Assembly: GCA_910589385.1 (NCBI GenBank) | Contig: CAJUTU010000059.1 | Coordinates: forward strand, 1 to 20,156 | Length of the DNA: 20,156 bases | Direction of reading: 5' to 3' | DNA from: an uncultured Lachnospiraceae bacterium | GTDB lineage: Bacteria > Bacillota > Clostridia > Lachnospirales > Lachnospiraceae | Part shown: positions 7,571 to 14,247 of the stretch, one piece after another | Position numbering within the stretch: the stretch's first letter is position 1 | Layout of the letters: each line of letters opens with the position of its first letter | Notes under the pieces: generated by a model | Told to the model about the DNA's origin: nothing | Databases searched by the model: none | The model's input: the letters and a program-made list of their open reading frames with translations, nothing else | Made by a program: the position numbers and the translations under genes

Positions 7571-9355
7571 CTATTGTTTGTCCTCCACCCAAAATCTAAA
7601 AATTGGAAACATTTGAAATTCCTGTTTCACATCAGTATCCAATTCATCAAATAGTCTTTCTGCTGCTAATTGGTTATCCAATAACAAATACGCACCCACT
7701 CTTATCATTTTATTTTGCTGCTGGTTATCAGCAATATTGAATAAATCCTCTTTTTGTTCTTTTGCAAGACTCCCTTGCCTTTTTAATACTTGATAAAAAT
7801 TAAGTTTTCGAGAAATAAGTTCTAATGTTTCCTCGCATATATTTGTATTGCACAACCATTCTGCAAAACTATAGGCCGCATCCAAAATATCTTTTCTTTT
7901 ATCTTCACTTTTATCATAGGCCAAAAGCAGCTTTAGAAGCACCCAATTAGCCCTTACATAAATATTTTCATCCAATATGTCCTTATATGACTGCAAAACA
8001 TCTCTATAATCAATGTTGGGAATTTTTAGAAAATCATCCACATCCAAAAAGTCATACCTTGAAGTTCTGCCCTCCCCTGTATCATCTCTATACCACAACT
8101 TAACAGGCTTACCGAGATAATCATATATTCTGTATGTCCCTGGTTGCTCCTCCTTTTCAAGTCCAATTATTACCTTTGATCCTAAGTAATTTAATCTCAA
8201 CGCAAAAGGCAACCCTTCTTTTAAGCCATCTACAGGTTCATTTTTTACCAACCCCTTTATGAACAAATTACTATGTCGGCTATCATCCTTAGAAAAGCTG
8301 TTAATGTCAACATCAGTATCTAATTGAAAGATATTTAATACCTTAATTAAATTCTTACGAAACTCTAGGTTTTCCTGTAATTTTCTTGCTTTGTCTCCAT
8401 CAAACAATCTATTTGGATCTAAAGGCAATGTATGTCCCATCATTTCAAATTGATTATATTTATAAAGAGCAAGAATAAATTCAAAATCAATTACTGAATA
8501 TTTCAAATTTGAAGTTGGCGCAAATTTAATAGTGAGACTTTGTTTTTTCTTCTCTATCGAAATAGTGACGCTTTTTCCTATGGTTAATACCGCCTTGTCC
8601 TTTGAGCGAATCCTCTGAAACCCTGTATAATAAACTTTTCCATTTACGCCAATTTCTGTTTCAACGTTTTCTGCTATATGTAAGTCCAACGGCATGTCTA
8701 AAAGTGGCTGGGGTACAGCACTTCCTTTAATATGAGCATACATATAAATCTCGTCTTCAAAAAGTAGATTATAATTATTTATATTGGATTTTCCATAATT
8801 ATTTGCATAAAATGTTACTCCTTCTAAAACACCTTGCTTTTCTAATTCATCCAAAGAATGTAACGTAGTCTTGGCAAAACTGGTCTGCTTCTTCATATGG
8901 TCGTAAAAATTCAAAAATAATGATACCTTTTCTGCATTATCTTCTGGGAAGGAATTAAATTCAATAATCAGCTTTTTATTCTTTTTAATATTCCTATCCA
9001 AGATATTTCGTATTTTCACCGGAAGTAGACAAGAATAATATATTTTTGTATCTCTTCCATCTTTACTAATATAAACGACAAAGAACACTACCCCGCCATC
9101 ATTAAGATAATTTTCTAAATCTACCACTGTTACTGGATATTTTATTGTATCTAAAGAAAAATCATCACTTTGTTTCCCTTTAACTTGTACTGGAACTTTT
9201 TTTATGCTTTCCTTTCTTTTATCTTTATTTGCATAAATATATATATTTCCATCCCATGATGGTTCCTTATCCCCATCGTTAATAAATGAAGATAATTCGT
9301 CTGTGATTGATATACTTGTTTTAACACTTGCCGTTGCTATTTTCTCCAAGTCCAT
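7571..9355 (-). CDS. DUF4365-like PD-(D/E)XK nuclease, putative defence protein
   Basis: A 594-residue protein. The first 110 residues match the DUF4365 restriction-endonuclease-like pattern: an N-terminal helix with DELSSFIN, then EPSWDGNIYIY with D35, then VPVQVKGK with Q57 and K59, giving the D...(Q/E)xK active site. The following strand and helix (YPVTVVDLENYLNDGGVVFF) fit the same fold. Residues 120-594 are not recognised; they mix beta-rich and helical parts and probably sense a trigger or bind a partner. DUF4365 proteins of this size occur in defence islands, but this one has no tested relative I can name. The ribosome binding site AAAGGGG (9369-9363) overlaps the stop codon of the small gene upstream, so the two form an operon. 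The DNA is AT-rich, unlike the flanking modules. Nuclease activity is well supported by motif; the antiphage role is inferred. Confidence 0.75.
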   Translation of the reverse strand: MDLEKIATASVKTSISITDELSSFINDGDKEPSWDGNIYIYANKDKRKESIKKVPVQVKGKQSDDFSLDTIKYPVTVVDLENYLNDGGVVFFVVYISKDGRDTKIYYSCLLPVKIRNILDRNIKKNKKLIIEFNSFPEDNAEKVSLFLNFYDHMKKQTSFAKTTLHSLDELEKQGVLEGVTFYANNYGKSNINNYNLLFEDEIYMYAHIKGSAVPQPLLDMPLDLHIAENVETEIGVNGKVYYTGFQRIRSKDKAVLTIGKSVTISIEKKKQSLTIKFAPTSNLKYSVIDFEFILALYKYNQFEMMGHTLPLDPNRLFDGDKARKLQENLEFRKNLIKVLNIFQLDTDVDINSFSKDDSRHSNLFIKGLVKNEPVDGLKEGLPFALRLNYLGSKVIIGLEKEEQPGTYRIYDYLGKPVKLWYRDDTGEGRTSRYDFLDVDDFLKIPNIDYRDVLQSYKDILDENIYVRANWVLLKLLLAYDKSEDKRKDILDAAYSFAEWLCNTNICEETLELISRKLNFYQVLKRQGSLAKEQKEDLFNIADNQQQNKMIRVGAYLLLDNQLAAERLFDELDTDVKQEFQMFPIFRFWVEDKQ

Positions 9356-9367
9356 AATGCAACCCCT

Positions 9368-9526
9368 TTATTTAATTCTTCTTTCCAGTTCCTCAAAAAA
9401 CTCATTACAGTCCCGACCCTTTTCCGCAGCAATATCATGGAAACTTTCCAATACCATCTTTCGTATCCGCTTTTGGTTTTCCTCTATTTCCCTTTGGTAA
9501 TCAAAAGTCTGTTGTACTATATCCAC
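9368..9526 (-). CDS. Small helical protein upstream of the DUF4365-like gene
   Basis: A charged 52-residue protein, mostly helix or coiled coil (DYQREIEENQKRIRKMVLES, then EFFEELERRIK). I choose GTG 9526 because AGAGGTGA lies just ahead of it on the minus strand. The same frame is open to ATG 9547 and TTG 9586, which would give 59 or 72 residues but lack good ribosome binding sites. It ends 12 bases before the DUF4365-like gene, whose ribosome binding site overlaps this gene's stop. No family recognised. By position it could be a regulator, partner or inhibitor of the nuclease. Confidence 0.6.
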   Translation of the reverse strand: MDIVQQTFDYQREIEENQKRIRKMVLESFHDIAAEKGRDCNEFFEELERRIK

Positions 9527-9559
9527 ACAACTCACCTCTTTCCCCATAAAACACCCATA

Positions 9560-9573
9560 GCTATTTGAATAGC
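9560..9573. promoter_or_regulatory. Palindrome upstream of the small helical gene
   Basis: GCTATT, two bases, AATAGC: a perfect 6-bp inverted repeat 34 bases before the chosen GTG start. It has the form of a repressor operator, but no clear promoter overlaps it. Confidence 0.3.
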
Positions 9574-9608
9574 CACTTTCCAACAAGAAAATATACTAAC
9601 AATAAACA

Positions 9609-9639
9609 GAGCAGGCGAAGTATGATACCATGCCTGCTC
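9609..9639 (-). terminator. Terminator after the toxin-antitoxin operon
   Basis: GAGCAGGC at 9609-9616 pairs with GCCTGCTC at 9632-9639, with a small inner stem (GTAT/ATAC). On the minus strand it is followed by TGTTTATTGTT, which suits a terminator for the gene ending at 9794. The remaining bases between 9587 and 9793 hold nothing else I can support. Confidence 0.6.
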
Positions 9640-9793
9640 GTCTTTCTGATATTTACAAAATAGCTCAAAACAAATGCAGCTTGTAGCATGGTCAATTTTA
9701 CATACTTTACTTGACAAACTCATCAATCCTCATGCCCCCAACCCTTGCAATAACTGTTTTCTACCTTGATTTATCATATATTCATAAACGTAC

Positions 9794-10423
9794 TTATTCT
9801 TTATCATATCTTTCCATAATTCTATTTATTTCTGCCAACAACACACCTTCTTTTTTAGACACATAATCTTGTCGAACTGCTCTCCCAGAAGAAAGGTGCA
9901 TTTCCCATCCTTCCAAACAGCACCTATATATGTCGTCAATTTCGCTACTTTTCACATTTACTCCTACATAACCATTTCCAGCACAAAACACCTCAAGTCT
10001 TACTGGATAACGTTCAATATCATCTTGGCAATATTCATCCCAATTAAATAAATGAGGATTTCCATCATAATCAATTACCAAAACATTATTGTACGAATCA
10101 TTTCCTTCGTTTAGGACTTCGTATATTTCTTGTTTATTGAACAACCTTGGTTTCTTAATTCTATGAGTTATTATTTCAAACTCATATGAAGAAAAATTCA
10201 ATTCATATATCTCATTTTCCTTTGTGGAAATATCCATACCATTAACATTGACTTTTGAATGTTCTTTCAGCCAATAGCTTGCAGATTCATAATTGGGAAA
10301 CAACATATCATCATTACAATATTCTTGATAGTCACTGATTCTTTCCCATGTTTCATCTTTTTTCAAACGAAAGGTATCTTCTAAACCTAAAAGACCCTTA
10401 TAACAATTCAAACTAAAGTACAT
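9794..10423 (-). CDS. Unknown protein, third gene of the toxin-antitoxin operon
   Basis: A 209-residue acidic soluble protein that I do not recognise. The start is ATG 10423, preceded by a strong GGAGGAGG; the longer open frame to 10516 lies inside the toxin gene and lacks such a site. Visible features are an N-terminal CYKGLLGLEDTFRL segment, a central block (LFNKQEIYEVLNEGNDSYNN) and a C-terminal beta-rich part (RYPVRLEVFC, GYVGVNV) ending in a helix. No membrane segment or signal peptide is seen. It begins one base after the stop of the RelE/ParE-like toxin gene, so it is co-transcribed. It may be an immunity-like or accessory factor, or an unrelated passenger gene; the sequence does not decide. 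Confidence 0.7.
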   Translation of the reverse strand: MYFSLNCYKGLLGLEDTFRLKKDETWERISDYQEYCNDDMLFPNYESASYWLKEHSKVNVNGMDISTKENEIYELNFSSYEFEIITHRIKKPRLFNKQEIYEVLNEGNDSYNNVLVIDYDGNPHLFNWDEYCQDDIERYPVRLEVFCAGNGYVGVNVKSSEIDDIYRCCLEGWEMHLSSGRAVRQDYVSKKEGVLLAEINRIMERYDKE

Positions 10424-10424
10424 T

Positions 10425-10784
10425 CTAATCCTCCTCCATTTTCTCCCAATATTTTTCTCCTTCTTCAGAAATACTACTAATTCCAAAAAGTATCTGAAGA
10501 AAATCTTGTTTTTCATTCAAAATTCGGACTATCTTTACCATATCACTTTCAATTCTATAAAATATATAGTTGGGTTTTACCACTAAGAAACGATAATCCG
10601 TAGGGTAATCAATCAATTTTTCCAAATGGAAACCTTCCTCTGGAAACATCTCCAGTTGTCTTACAGTTGTTGTAATATCATGTATAATCCCCTTTGCTCT
10701 GTCTGCGCCAAATTGTCCCACAATATAATCTTTTATACCCAGCAAATCCTCCAGTGCTTTCGGTGCATATATCAGCTTTGGCAT
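10425..10784 (-). CDS. RelE/ParE-family toxin
   Basis: A 119-residue protein of the RelE/ParE superfamily, the toxin of a type II module that acts on translation or on gyrase depending on the subgroup. The N terminus (KLIYAPKALEDLLGIKDYIV) gives the beta strand and long helix of the fold. The middle has FPEEGFHLEKL and YRFLVVKPNYIFYRI, and the end of the core is VKIVRILNEKQDFLQILFG, where the usual basic residue near the C terminus is found. About 20 extra acidic residues follow (EEGEKYWEKMEED), making it longer than typical members at 90-100; this tail also encodes the ribosome binding site of the next gene. It begins one base after the antitoxin stop. RelE-type or ParE-type target cannot be told from sequence. 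Confidence 0.88.
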   Translation of the reverse strand: MPKLIYAPKALEDLLGIKDYIVGQFGADRAKGIIHDITTTVRQLEMFPEEGFHLEKLIDYPTDYRFLVVKPNYIFYRIESDMVKIVRILNEKQDFLQILFGISSISEEGEKYWEKMEED

Positions 10785-10785
10785 A

Positions 10786-11031
10786 TTATAATCCCAGTGC
10801 AGCCTCTACTTCATCCGCTGTCAACCAGCCTTTTTCTCTAGCAGACTGCTCTCCTTCCTCTAATTTTGCCAAAAGCTTTATCGTTGCCTTCAGCCTGTCT
10901 AATTCATCCACCTCAACAATGGCATAAGCACCTCTGCCATTGCGGGTAAGATATACTGGCTGATTAGTGCTTACTTCTTTTAACACTTCTGTATAATTCC
11001 GTAAATCTGATATTGGTTTTATGTTTGGCAT
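10786..11031 (-). CDS. Phd/YefM-family antitoxin
   Basis: An 81-residue antitoxin of the Phd/YefM family that would neutralise the adjacent toxin and repress its own promoter. The N-terminal DNA-binding part reads MPNIKPISDLRNYTEVLKEV, followed by PVYLTRNGRGAYAIVEVDEL, the family core. The C-terminal KGWLTADEVEAALGL is the flexible toxin-binding helix. I choose ATG 11031 because AAGGAG lies nine bases upstream; a TTG nine bases earlier overlaps that spacing. The antitoxin-first order with a one-base gap to the toxin is standard. Confidence 0.9.
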   Translation of the reverse strand: MPNIKPISDLRNYTEVLKEVSTNQPVYLTRNGRGAYAIVEVDELDRLKATIKLLAKLEEGEQSAREKGWLTADEVEAALGL

Positions 11032-11055
11032 AGTTATCAACTCCTTCTAAATTTT

Positions 11056-11084
11056 ATTATATACAAAATACAAAAAAATAGCAA
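11056..11084 (-). promoter_or_regulatory. Promoter of the toxin-antitoxin operon
   Basis: Reading the minus strand, TTGCTA at 11084-11079 is the -35 box, a 17-base spacer follows, and TATAAT at 11061-11056 is a perfect -10 box. It is just upstream of the antitoxin ribosome binding site. The spacer contains a run of seven T, which may also help to end transcription of the gene ending at 11112. Confidence 0.75.
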
Positions 11085-11111
11085 TGCAAATATGCGTGTT
11101 AATTTACAGCA

Positions 11112-12269
11112 TTATTCTTCAGTAAAATTTCTTATCTTTCTCCATCGTTTATACAGCGCAAATGCGAGGGCAACATCTTTTACTCCTAGTTCCGGTTTCC
11201 CATCCCGCTCTTCTTTTCCAACAATATGTTGTATAATTGCATCCTCTTCAATCTTTAACATTATGTCTTTCCTTAACTCATCATCGACATTCAAAAACCA
11301 CTCTTCAAAGCGTTTTCTTTCACGCTCATGTTCAAAAATCATTATTGGCATTTCAATCCCGCTTCTGTCATTACATTGATAGGTTCCTTCCGTAAAAAGC
11401 CCGAGAAGTCTTCCATTGATACTGTATTTCAAAAAGTAATAGTATAAACCTTTTCCAATAATAAATCTCCATTCTGGTTTTGGTATAATACATCTTCCCA
11501 AATCCATATACCATAATTCGGTTTCATATAAAACCGTGGAAAAATATTCCAGTTTTAATTTTGCCCAAGGCATACTCTCATCATCATAAAAATAACTTAA
11601 AGTTTCTCTCCCATCCTTTGATTCTCCTACCACTATCCTATATTCCGGATAATCTTTATGATAACTCTGCCTGCAGTTATCCCAGTTTGTTTCTGACCAC
11701 CCTGCATAGTCTTCTAACAAAAGCTCAAAGCGCTGAGCAGGTCTTAAATCATACCCAAAATGCTTTCTCCACAAATATTCCGTATGCTCAATACTTGCCG
11801 TCTTATCCCTCGGAGTATTCATATCCGCAGTTCTCGTGTAAATGGCACCCGCCCTGATGCGTTTACTAATCTGAGGATCTTTACCAAAATCATACTGCAA
11901 ATAATATGGCGTATGATTTCCCCGTAAAATTATCAGGACATCTAATTCATGTCCCCCAATTTTTAAGGTGCGCATCTCGACTTGGGGTATGAACCCACCC
12001 GCAAAGTGTTTATCCCTTAAAAATTTAATAAAGTCCGCTGTAACACAGCGTTTATTGCTATTCTCAATTCCGCACACCGTTCCATCATCATTCGCACCAT
12101 ATATTAAATAGGCATCCCTATCCTCCAGATTATTTGCCATACAGATAATATCATGCAGTTTATCTTCACTTGTAGCCGGATAATCTGATTTATAGTCCCA
12201 ATAACCGCCCTCATATCCTTTCAAGAGCAAATCATTTATTATTTCTAAAAGTTCCTGATCCCTTTCCAT
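11112..12269 (-). CDS. Schlafen/AlbA_2-domain protein, putative defence
   Basis: A 385-residue protein. Residues about 15-140 form an AlbA_2 (Schlafen-type) domain: GYWDYKSDYP with the (E/D)-x-K element, then DKLHDIICMANNLEDRDAYL, then IYGANDDGTVCGI, and a beta-rich part to LDVLIILRGNHTPYYLQY. Schlafen AlbA_2 domains bind or cut nucleic acid, and bacterial members occur in defence loci. The C-terminal 230 residues (from about EHTEYLWRKHFG) are not recognised; they include aromatic-rich strands and end in a basic helix (LYKRWRKIRNF). No ATPase or helix-turn-helix is evident. The start is ATG 12269 with GGGAGG upstream, and it has its own promoter at 12295-12323. The gene is AT-rich and closes the right side of the cargo island. 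A regulatory role is an alternative to defence. Confidence 0.75.
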   Translation of the reverse strand: MERDQELLEIINDLLLKGYEGGYWDYKSDYPATSEDKLHDIICMANNLEDRDAYLIYGANDDGTVCGIENSNKRCVTADFIKFLRDKHFAGGFIPQVEMRTLKIGGHELDVLIILRGNHTPYYLQYDFGKDPQISKRIRAGAIYTRTADMNTPRDKTASIEHTEYLWRKHFGYDLRPAQRFELLLEDYAGWSETNWDNCRQSYHKDYPEYRIVVGESKDGRETLSYFYDDESMPWAKLKLEYFSTVLYETELWYMDLGRCIIPKPEWRFIIGKGLYYYFLKYSINGRLLGLFTEGTYQCNDRSGIEMPIMIFEHERERKRFEEWFLNVDDELRKDIMLKIEEDAIIQHIVGKEERDGKPELGVKDVALAFALYKRWRKIRNFTEE

Positions 12270-12294
12270 CGTTCCCTCCCATCACTTTACTTAA

Positions 12295-12323
12295 ATTATA
12301 AATGATTTAGTTCCTAATCACAA
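12295..12323 (-). promoter_or_regulatory. Promoter of the AlbA_2-domain gene
   Basis: On the minus strand, TTGTGA (12323-12318) is the -35 box, the spacer is 17 bases and TATAAT (12300-12295) is a perfect -10 box. It points away from the pilus promoter at 12420-12448. Confidence 0.75.
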
Positions 12324-12371
12324 TATGATGTATTTAACCTTTTTAATCCCGCAAAATAAATAACAAACGCA

Positions 12372-12410
12372 TGGCACAACATTGGCACAGAACTTTCGCA
12401 AACTGGCACA
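12372..12410 (+). repeat. Three TGGCACA repeats upstream of the pilus promoter
   Basis: Identical TGGCACA copies lie at 12372-12378, 12383-12389 and 12404-12410. Spacings of 11 and 21 bases put them on one face of the helix. They lie about 10 to 50 bases upstream of the -35 box, as expected of activator sites. Confidence 0.55.
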
Positions 12411-12419
12411 GCTTTGCGA

Positions 12420-12448
12420 TTTACAGGGTAAATCCCATATGTTAGAAT
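12420..12448 (+). promoter_or_regulatory. Promoter of the pilus module
   Basis: TTTACA at 12420-12425 and TAGAAT at 12443-12448 with a 17-base spacer; each box has one mismatch to the vegetative sigma consensus. Transcription would begin near 12455, giving a leader of about 125 bases before the first pilus gene. Confidence 0.72.
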
Positions 12449-12472
12449 GTGTATCGTGATAATTCATACACA

Positions 12473-12554
12473 GGCGGAACACCCCATATTCCATGGGAGT
12501 ACCGCCACACTTTAGACGCAGACAGGAAGTCCCACCCCGGCTTCCCGCCTGCGT
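12473..12554 (+). promoter_or_regulatory. Structured 5' leader with two tandem hairpins
   Basis: Hairpin one (12473-12506) pairs GGCGG and CCCAT with ATGGG and CCGCC, with a few mismatches. Hairpin two (12516-12554) pairs ACGCAG with CTGCGT and GGAAG with CTTCC around an 11-base loop. Both lie between the predicted transcription start and the ribosome binding site at 12567. No T-run follows, so control of translation or stability is more likely than termination. Confidence 0.5.
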
Positions 12555-12579
12555 TCTATATTATCCGGGAGGTGACCTG

Positions 12580-13005
12580 TTGAAAAAGAAACTGAAACGG
12601 CTCCTGCTGTCCGAGAGAGGTGATTCCTCTTATATCAGCAGCTTTATCTACATTCTGGTGGCTGTGATCCTGATTGCATTCATCATCAATGTATTCCATA
12701 TCATTTCCTCCAAACAGGAAATGGACCACATAGCGGATCAGCTTGTCAAACAGATCCAGCTAAACGGCGGCGTCAGCGGGGAGACAGATGCCCTCTTTTC
12801 CTTTCTCTCCAGTGAGATCAGCGAAGTGGAAGGGCTTTCCTATCAGGTATCCGGTCCCGGCAATACCGGACGCATACAGATTGGAACACCTTTTTACGTT
12901 ACGGTAACAGGACGCTGCCATCTCGGAGGTTTTTGGAAATTCAACCTTGTTCCCATCAACATCCGTTCGCAGGGCGCAGGCGTCAGCGAACACTACTGGA
13001 AGTAA
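12580..13005 (+). CDS. Pseudopilin-like membrane protein, DUF4320/TadE-like
   Basis: I start at TTG 12580, giving 141 residues, because GGGAGGTGA at 12567-12575 is correctly placed; the longer frame to 12493 runs through the leader hairpins and has no ribosome binding site. The N terminus is basic (KKKLKRLLLSERGDSS, G14), followed by one membrane helix at about 18-42 and an exposed domain of about 95 residues. This plan is that of TadE/TadF minor pseudopilins of Tad pili; from memory it resembles DUF4320. The usual glutamate at the fifth position after the cleavage glycine is absent. It is the first gene after the pilus promoter and is followed 11 bases later by a second protein of the same plan. 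A pseudopilin role is inferred. Confidence 0.75.
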   Translation: MKKKLKRLLLSERGDSSYISSFIYILVAVILIAFIINVFHIISSKQEMDHIADQLVKQIQLNGGVSGETDALFSFLSSEISEVEGLSYQVSGPGNTGRIQIGTPFYVTVTGRCHLGGFWKFNLVPINIRSQGAGVSEHYWK

Positions 13006-13016
13006 GGGGGATTGCC

Positions 13017-13499
13017 ATGTATAAGAAAATCATCCGGAATGAACGGGGAGATATGTCCTTCTTTACCATCTTTGTTATTCTGGCAGTCGTCATGCTGATG
13101 TCCTTCGTGCTGCTGTTTGCTTCCGTCAAGATCAACTGCATGAACATCCGCAATGCAGCCAAAATGGAGCTGAACAATGTCAGCGCACGCATCTATGCGG
13201 ATACGTTCCACTCCCAGAGGGAAGCAAACCTTGACTCCTACATGGCAGACCTGCATTTAAGCTCCGCCTATCAGGATGCCCTCCGTGCAGGCTTCATCAA
13301 CGGTATGGAGGAGCGGATACAGCTTTCCAATGAGGATTACAGGGTGGAGAACATCAACCTGCAGTTCAACCAGTATTCCGACAAGATTGAATATGTGGTG
13401 ACCTGTGATGCTGTTTTCCAGATCCATATGTTCGGGGAACTGTTCCCGCCCATTACGCAGCATATCACACTGACAGGTTCCCATAATACGAAATACTGA
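13017..13499 (+). CDS. Second pseudopilin-like membrane protein (TadE/F-like)
   Basis: A 160-residue protein starting at ATG 13017, with AAGGGGG at 13004-13010. The basic leader YKKIIRNERGD (G11) is followed by a long membrane helix at about 13-40 (SFFTIFVILAVVMLMSFVLL), then NIRNAAKMELNNVSARIYAD and a soluble domain with beta strands. It has the same ERGD-plus-helix arrangement as the preceding protein, and likewise lacks Glu at position five after the glycine. The NAAK...A segment after the helix is typical of TadE-like proteins. A minor pilin or assembly role in the cell envelope is inferred from this plan and from the pilus genes downstream. Confidence 0.75.
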   Translation: MYKKIIRNERGDMSFFTIFVILAVVMLMSFVLLFASVKINCMNIRNAAKMELNNVSARIYADTFHSQREANLDSYMADLHLSSAYQDALRAGFINGMEERIQLSNEDYRVENINLQFNQYSDKIEYVVTCDAVFQIHMFGELFPPITQHITLTGSHNTKY

Positions 13500-13510
13500 T
13501 AGAAAAGTTG

Positions 13511-13541
13511 TTGACATCCTGCTATCTGATGCGTATATAAT
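13511..13541 (+). promoter_or_regulatory. Internal promoter before the DUF6550-like gene
   Basis: A perfect TTGACA lies at 13511-13516. TATAAT at 13536-13541 is also perfect but 19 bases away, while the overlapping TATATA at 13534-13539 gives the preferred 17. The leader would be only about 20-25 bases, just enough for the ribosome binding site AAAGGAG at 13554. Confidence 0.7.
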
Positions 13542-13569
13542 GGAAACACGACGAAAGGAGTCCAATATT

Positions 13570-14181
13570 ATGAAAAAGAACGATAAACACACCGACAAGA
13601 AGAAAATCGCCACTATCAGCGGATTATCCGCATTGTGCATAGCCGTCCTCGCAGGCGCATGGTTCCTGACAAGGGAACCCGAAAGGGATTTTACCCCTGC
13701 TTCCGCAGAACGTGCTGACATGACAGACACATGGAAGGAAAATTCCAATACGGATACACCCCTTCCTTCCGCCACTCCTGAGAGTACCCAGATAACGGGC
13801 ACGCCTTCCGACGACACCCAGACGGTTATTTCCGAGGATGAGAGTGGCTCCACCACAAGCCTTTCCGACAGCACTGGTAAAGAGGAGGCCAGTCAGGAAA
13901 AACCCACGGCTCCGCCTGAGACCACGGATGACGTCACTGATCCCGACAAGCAGCCGGATTATGAACCGTCCGTACCACAGCCGGAACCTACTGAGAAACC
14001 AACGCCCTCCCCGCAGCCGGAACCAAGCGCACCTGCAGGCGGAGGCAGCACGGATGACAGCCACCCCGGACAGGTTTATGATCCGGTCTTCGGATGGGTA
14101 ACGCCCAGTAACACCCAGCAGGACAATATCGACAGCGACGGTGACATCAACAAGCAGATCGGCACCATGGGCGGTAACTGA
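13570..14181 (+). CDS. Membrane-anchored Pro/Thr/Ser-rich protein, DUF6550-like
   Basis: A 203-residue protein. ATG 13570 is chosen because AAAGGAG lies nine bases before it; an earlier in-frame ATG at 13540 lies in the promoter. A short basic N terminus is followed by one membrane helix at about 17-37 (TISGLSALCIAVLAGAWFL). The rest is exposed and disordered, rich in Pro, Glu, Thr and Ser (PQPEPTEKPTPSPQPEPSAP). It ends with a conserved-looking element: HPGQVYDPVFGWVTPS, then DNIDSDGDINKQIGTMG. From memory this tail is the hallmark of DUF6550 proteins found beside Tad genes in Lachnospiraceae elements. The tail is probably what a partner recognises, with the Pro-rich part spanning the wall. 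It has its own promoter and its own terminator. Confidence 0.72.
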   Translation: MKKNDKHTDKKKIATISGLSALCIAVLAGAWFLTREPERDFTPASAERADMTDTWKENSNTDTPLPSATPESTQITGTPSDDTQTVISEDESGSTTSLSDSTGKEEASQEKPTAPPETTDDVTDPDKQPDYEPSVPQPEPTEKPTPSPQPEPSAPAGGGSTDDSHPGQVYDPVFGWVTPSNTQQDNIDSDGDINKQIGTMGGN

Positions 14182-14198
14182 ATATAAGAAATATACTG

Positions 14199-14230
14199 AA
14201 AAGGCATGGATAAACTCCATGTCTTTTTTT
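14199..14230 (+). terminator. Intrinsic terminator inside the pilus module
   Basis: AAAAGGCATGGA and TCCATGTCTTTT form a 12-bp stem (one G-T pair) with a TAAAC loop, followed by an unbroken T-run to 14230. It stops 17 bases before the next ATG, so its T-run nearly touches that gene's ribosome binding site. It probably limits read-through from the DUF6550-like gene into the rest of the module. Confidence 0.8.
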
Positions 14231-14247
14231 GTGAAAAGGAGGATCAC

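Noticed and set aside
9532..9726. Minus-strand open frame of 64 codons
   Set aside because: It has no good ribosome binding site or ATG context, runs through the terminator hairpin, and overlaps the small helical gene.
12383..12416. Possible sigma-54 promoters built on TGGCAC
   Set aside because: The copy at 12404 has TGC one base too close for the -24/-12 spacing, and the copy at 12383 lacks the key G of the -12 box; a good vegetative promoter lies just downstream.
12493..12579. N-terminal extension of the first pseudopilin
   Set aside because: It covers the leader hairpins, has no ribosome binding site, and encodes Pro and Arg-rich sequence that would spoil the short basic leader.
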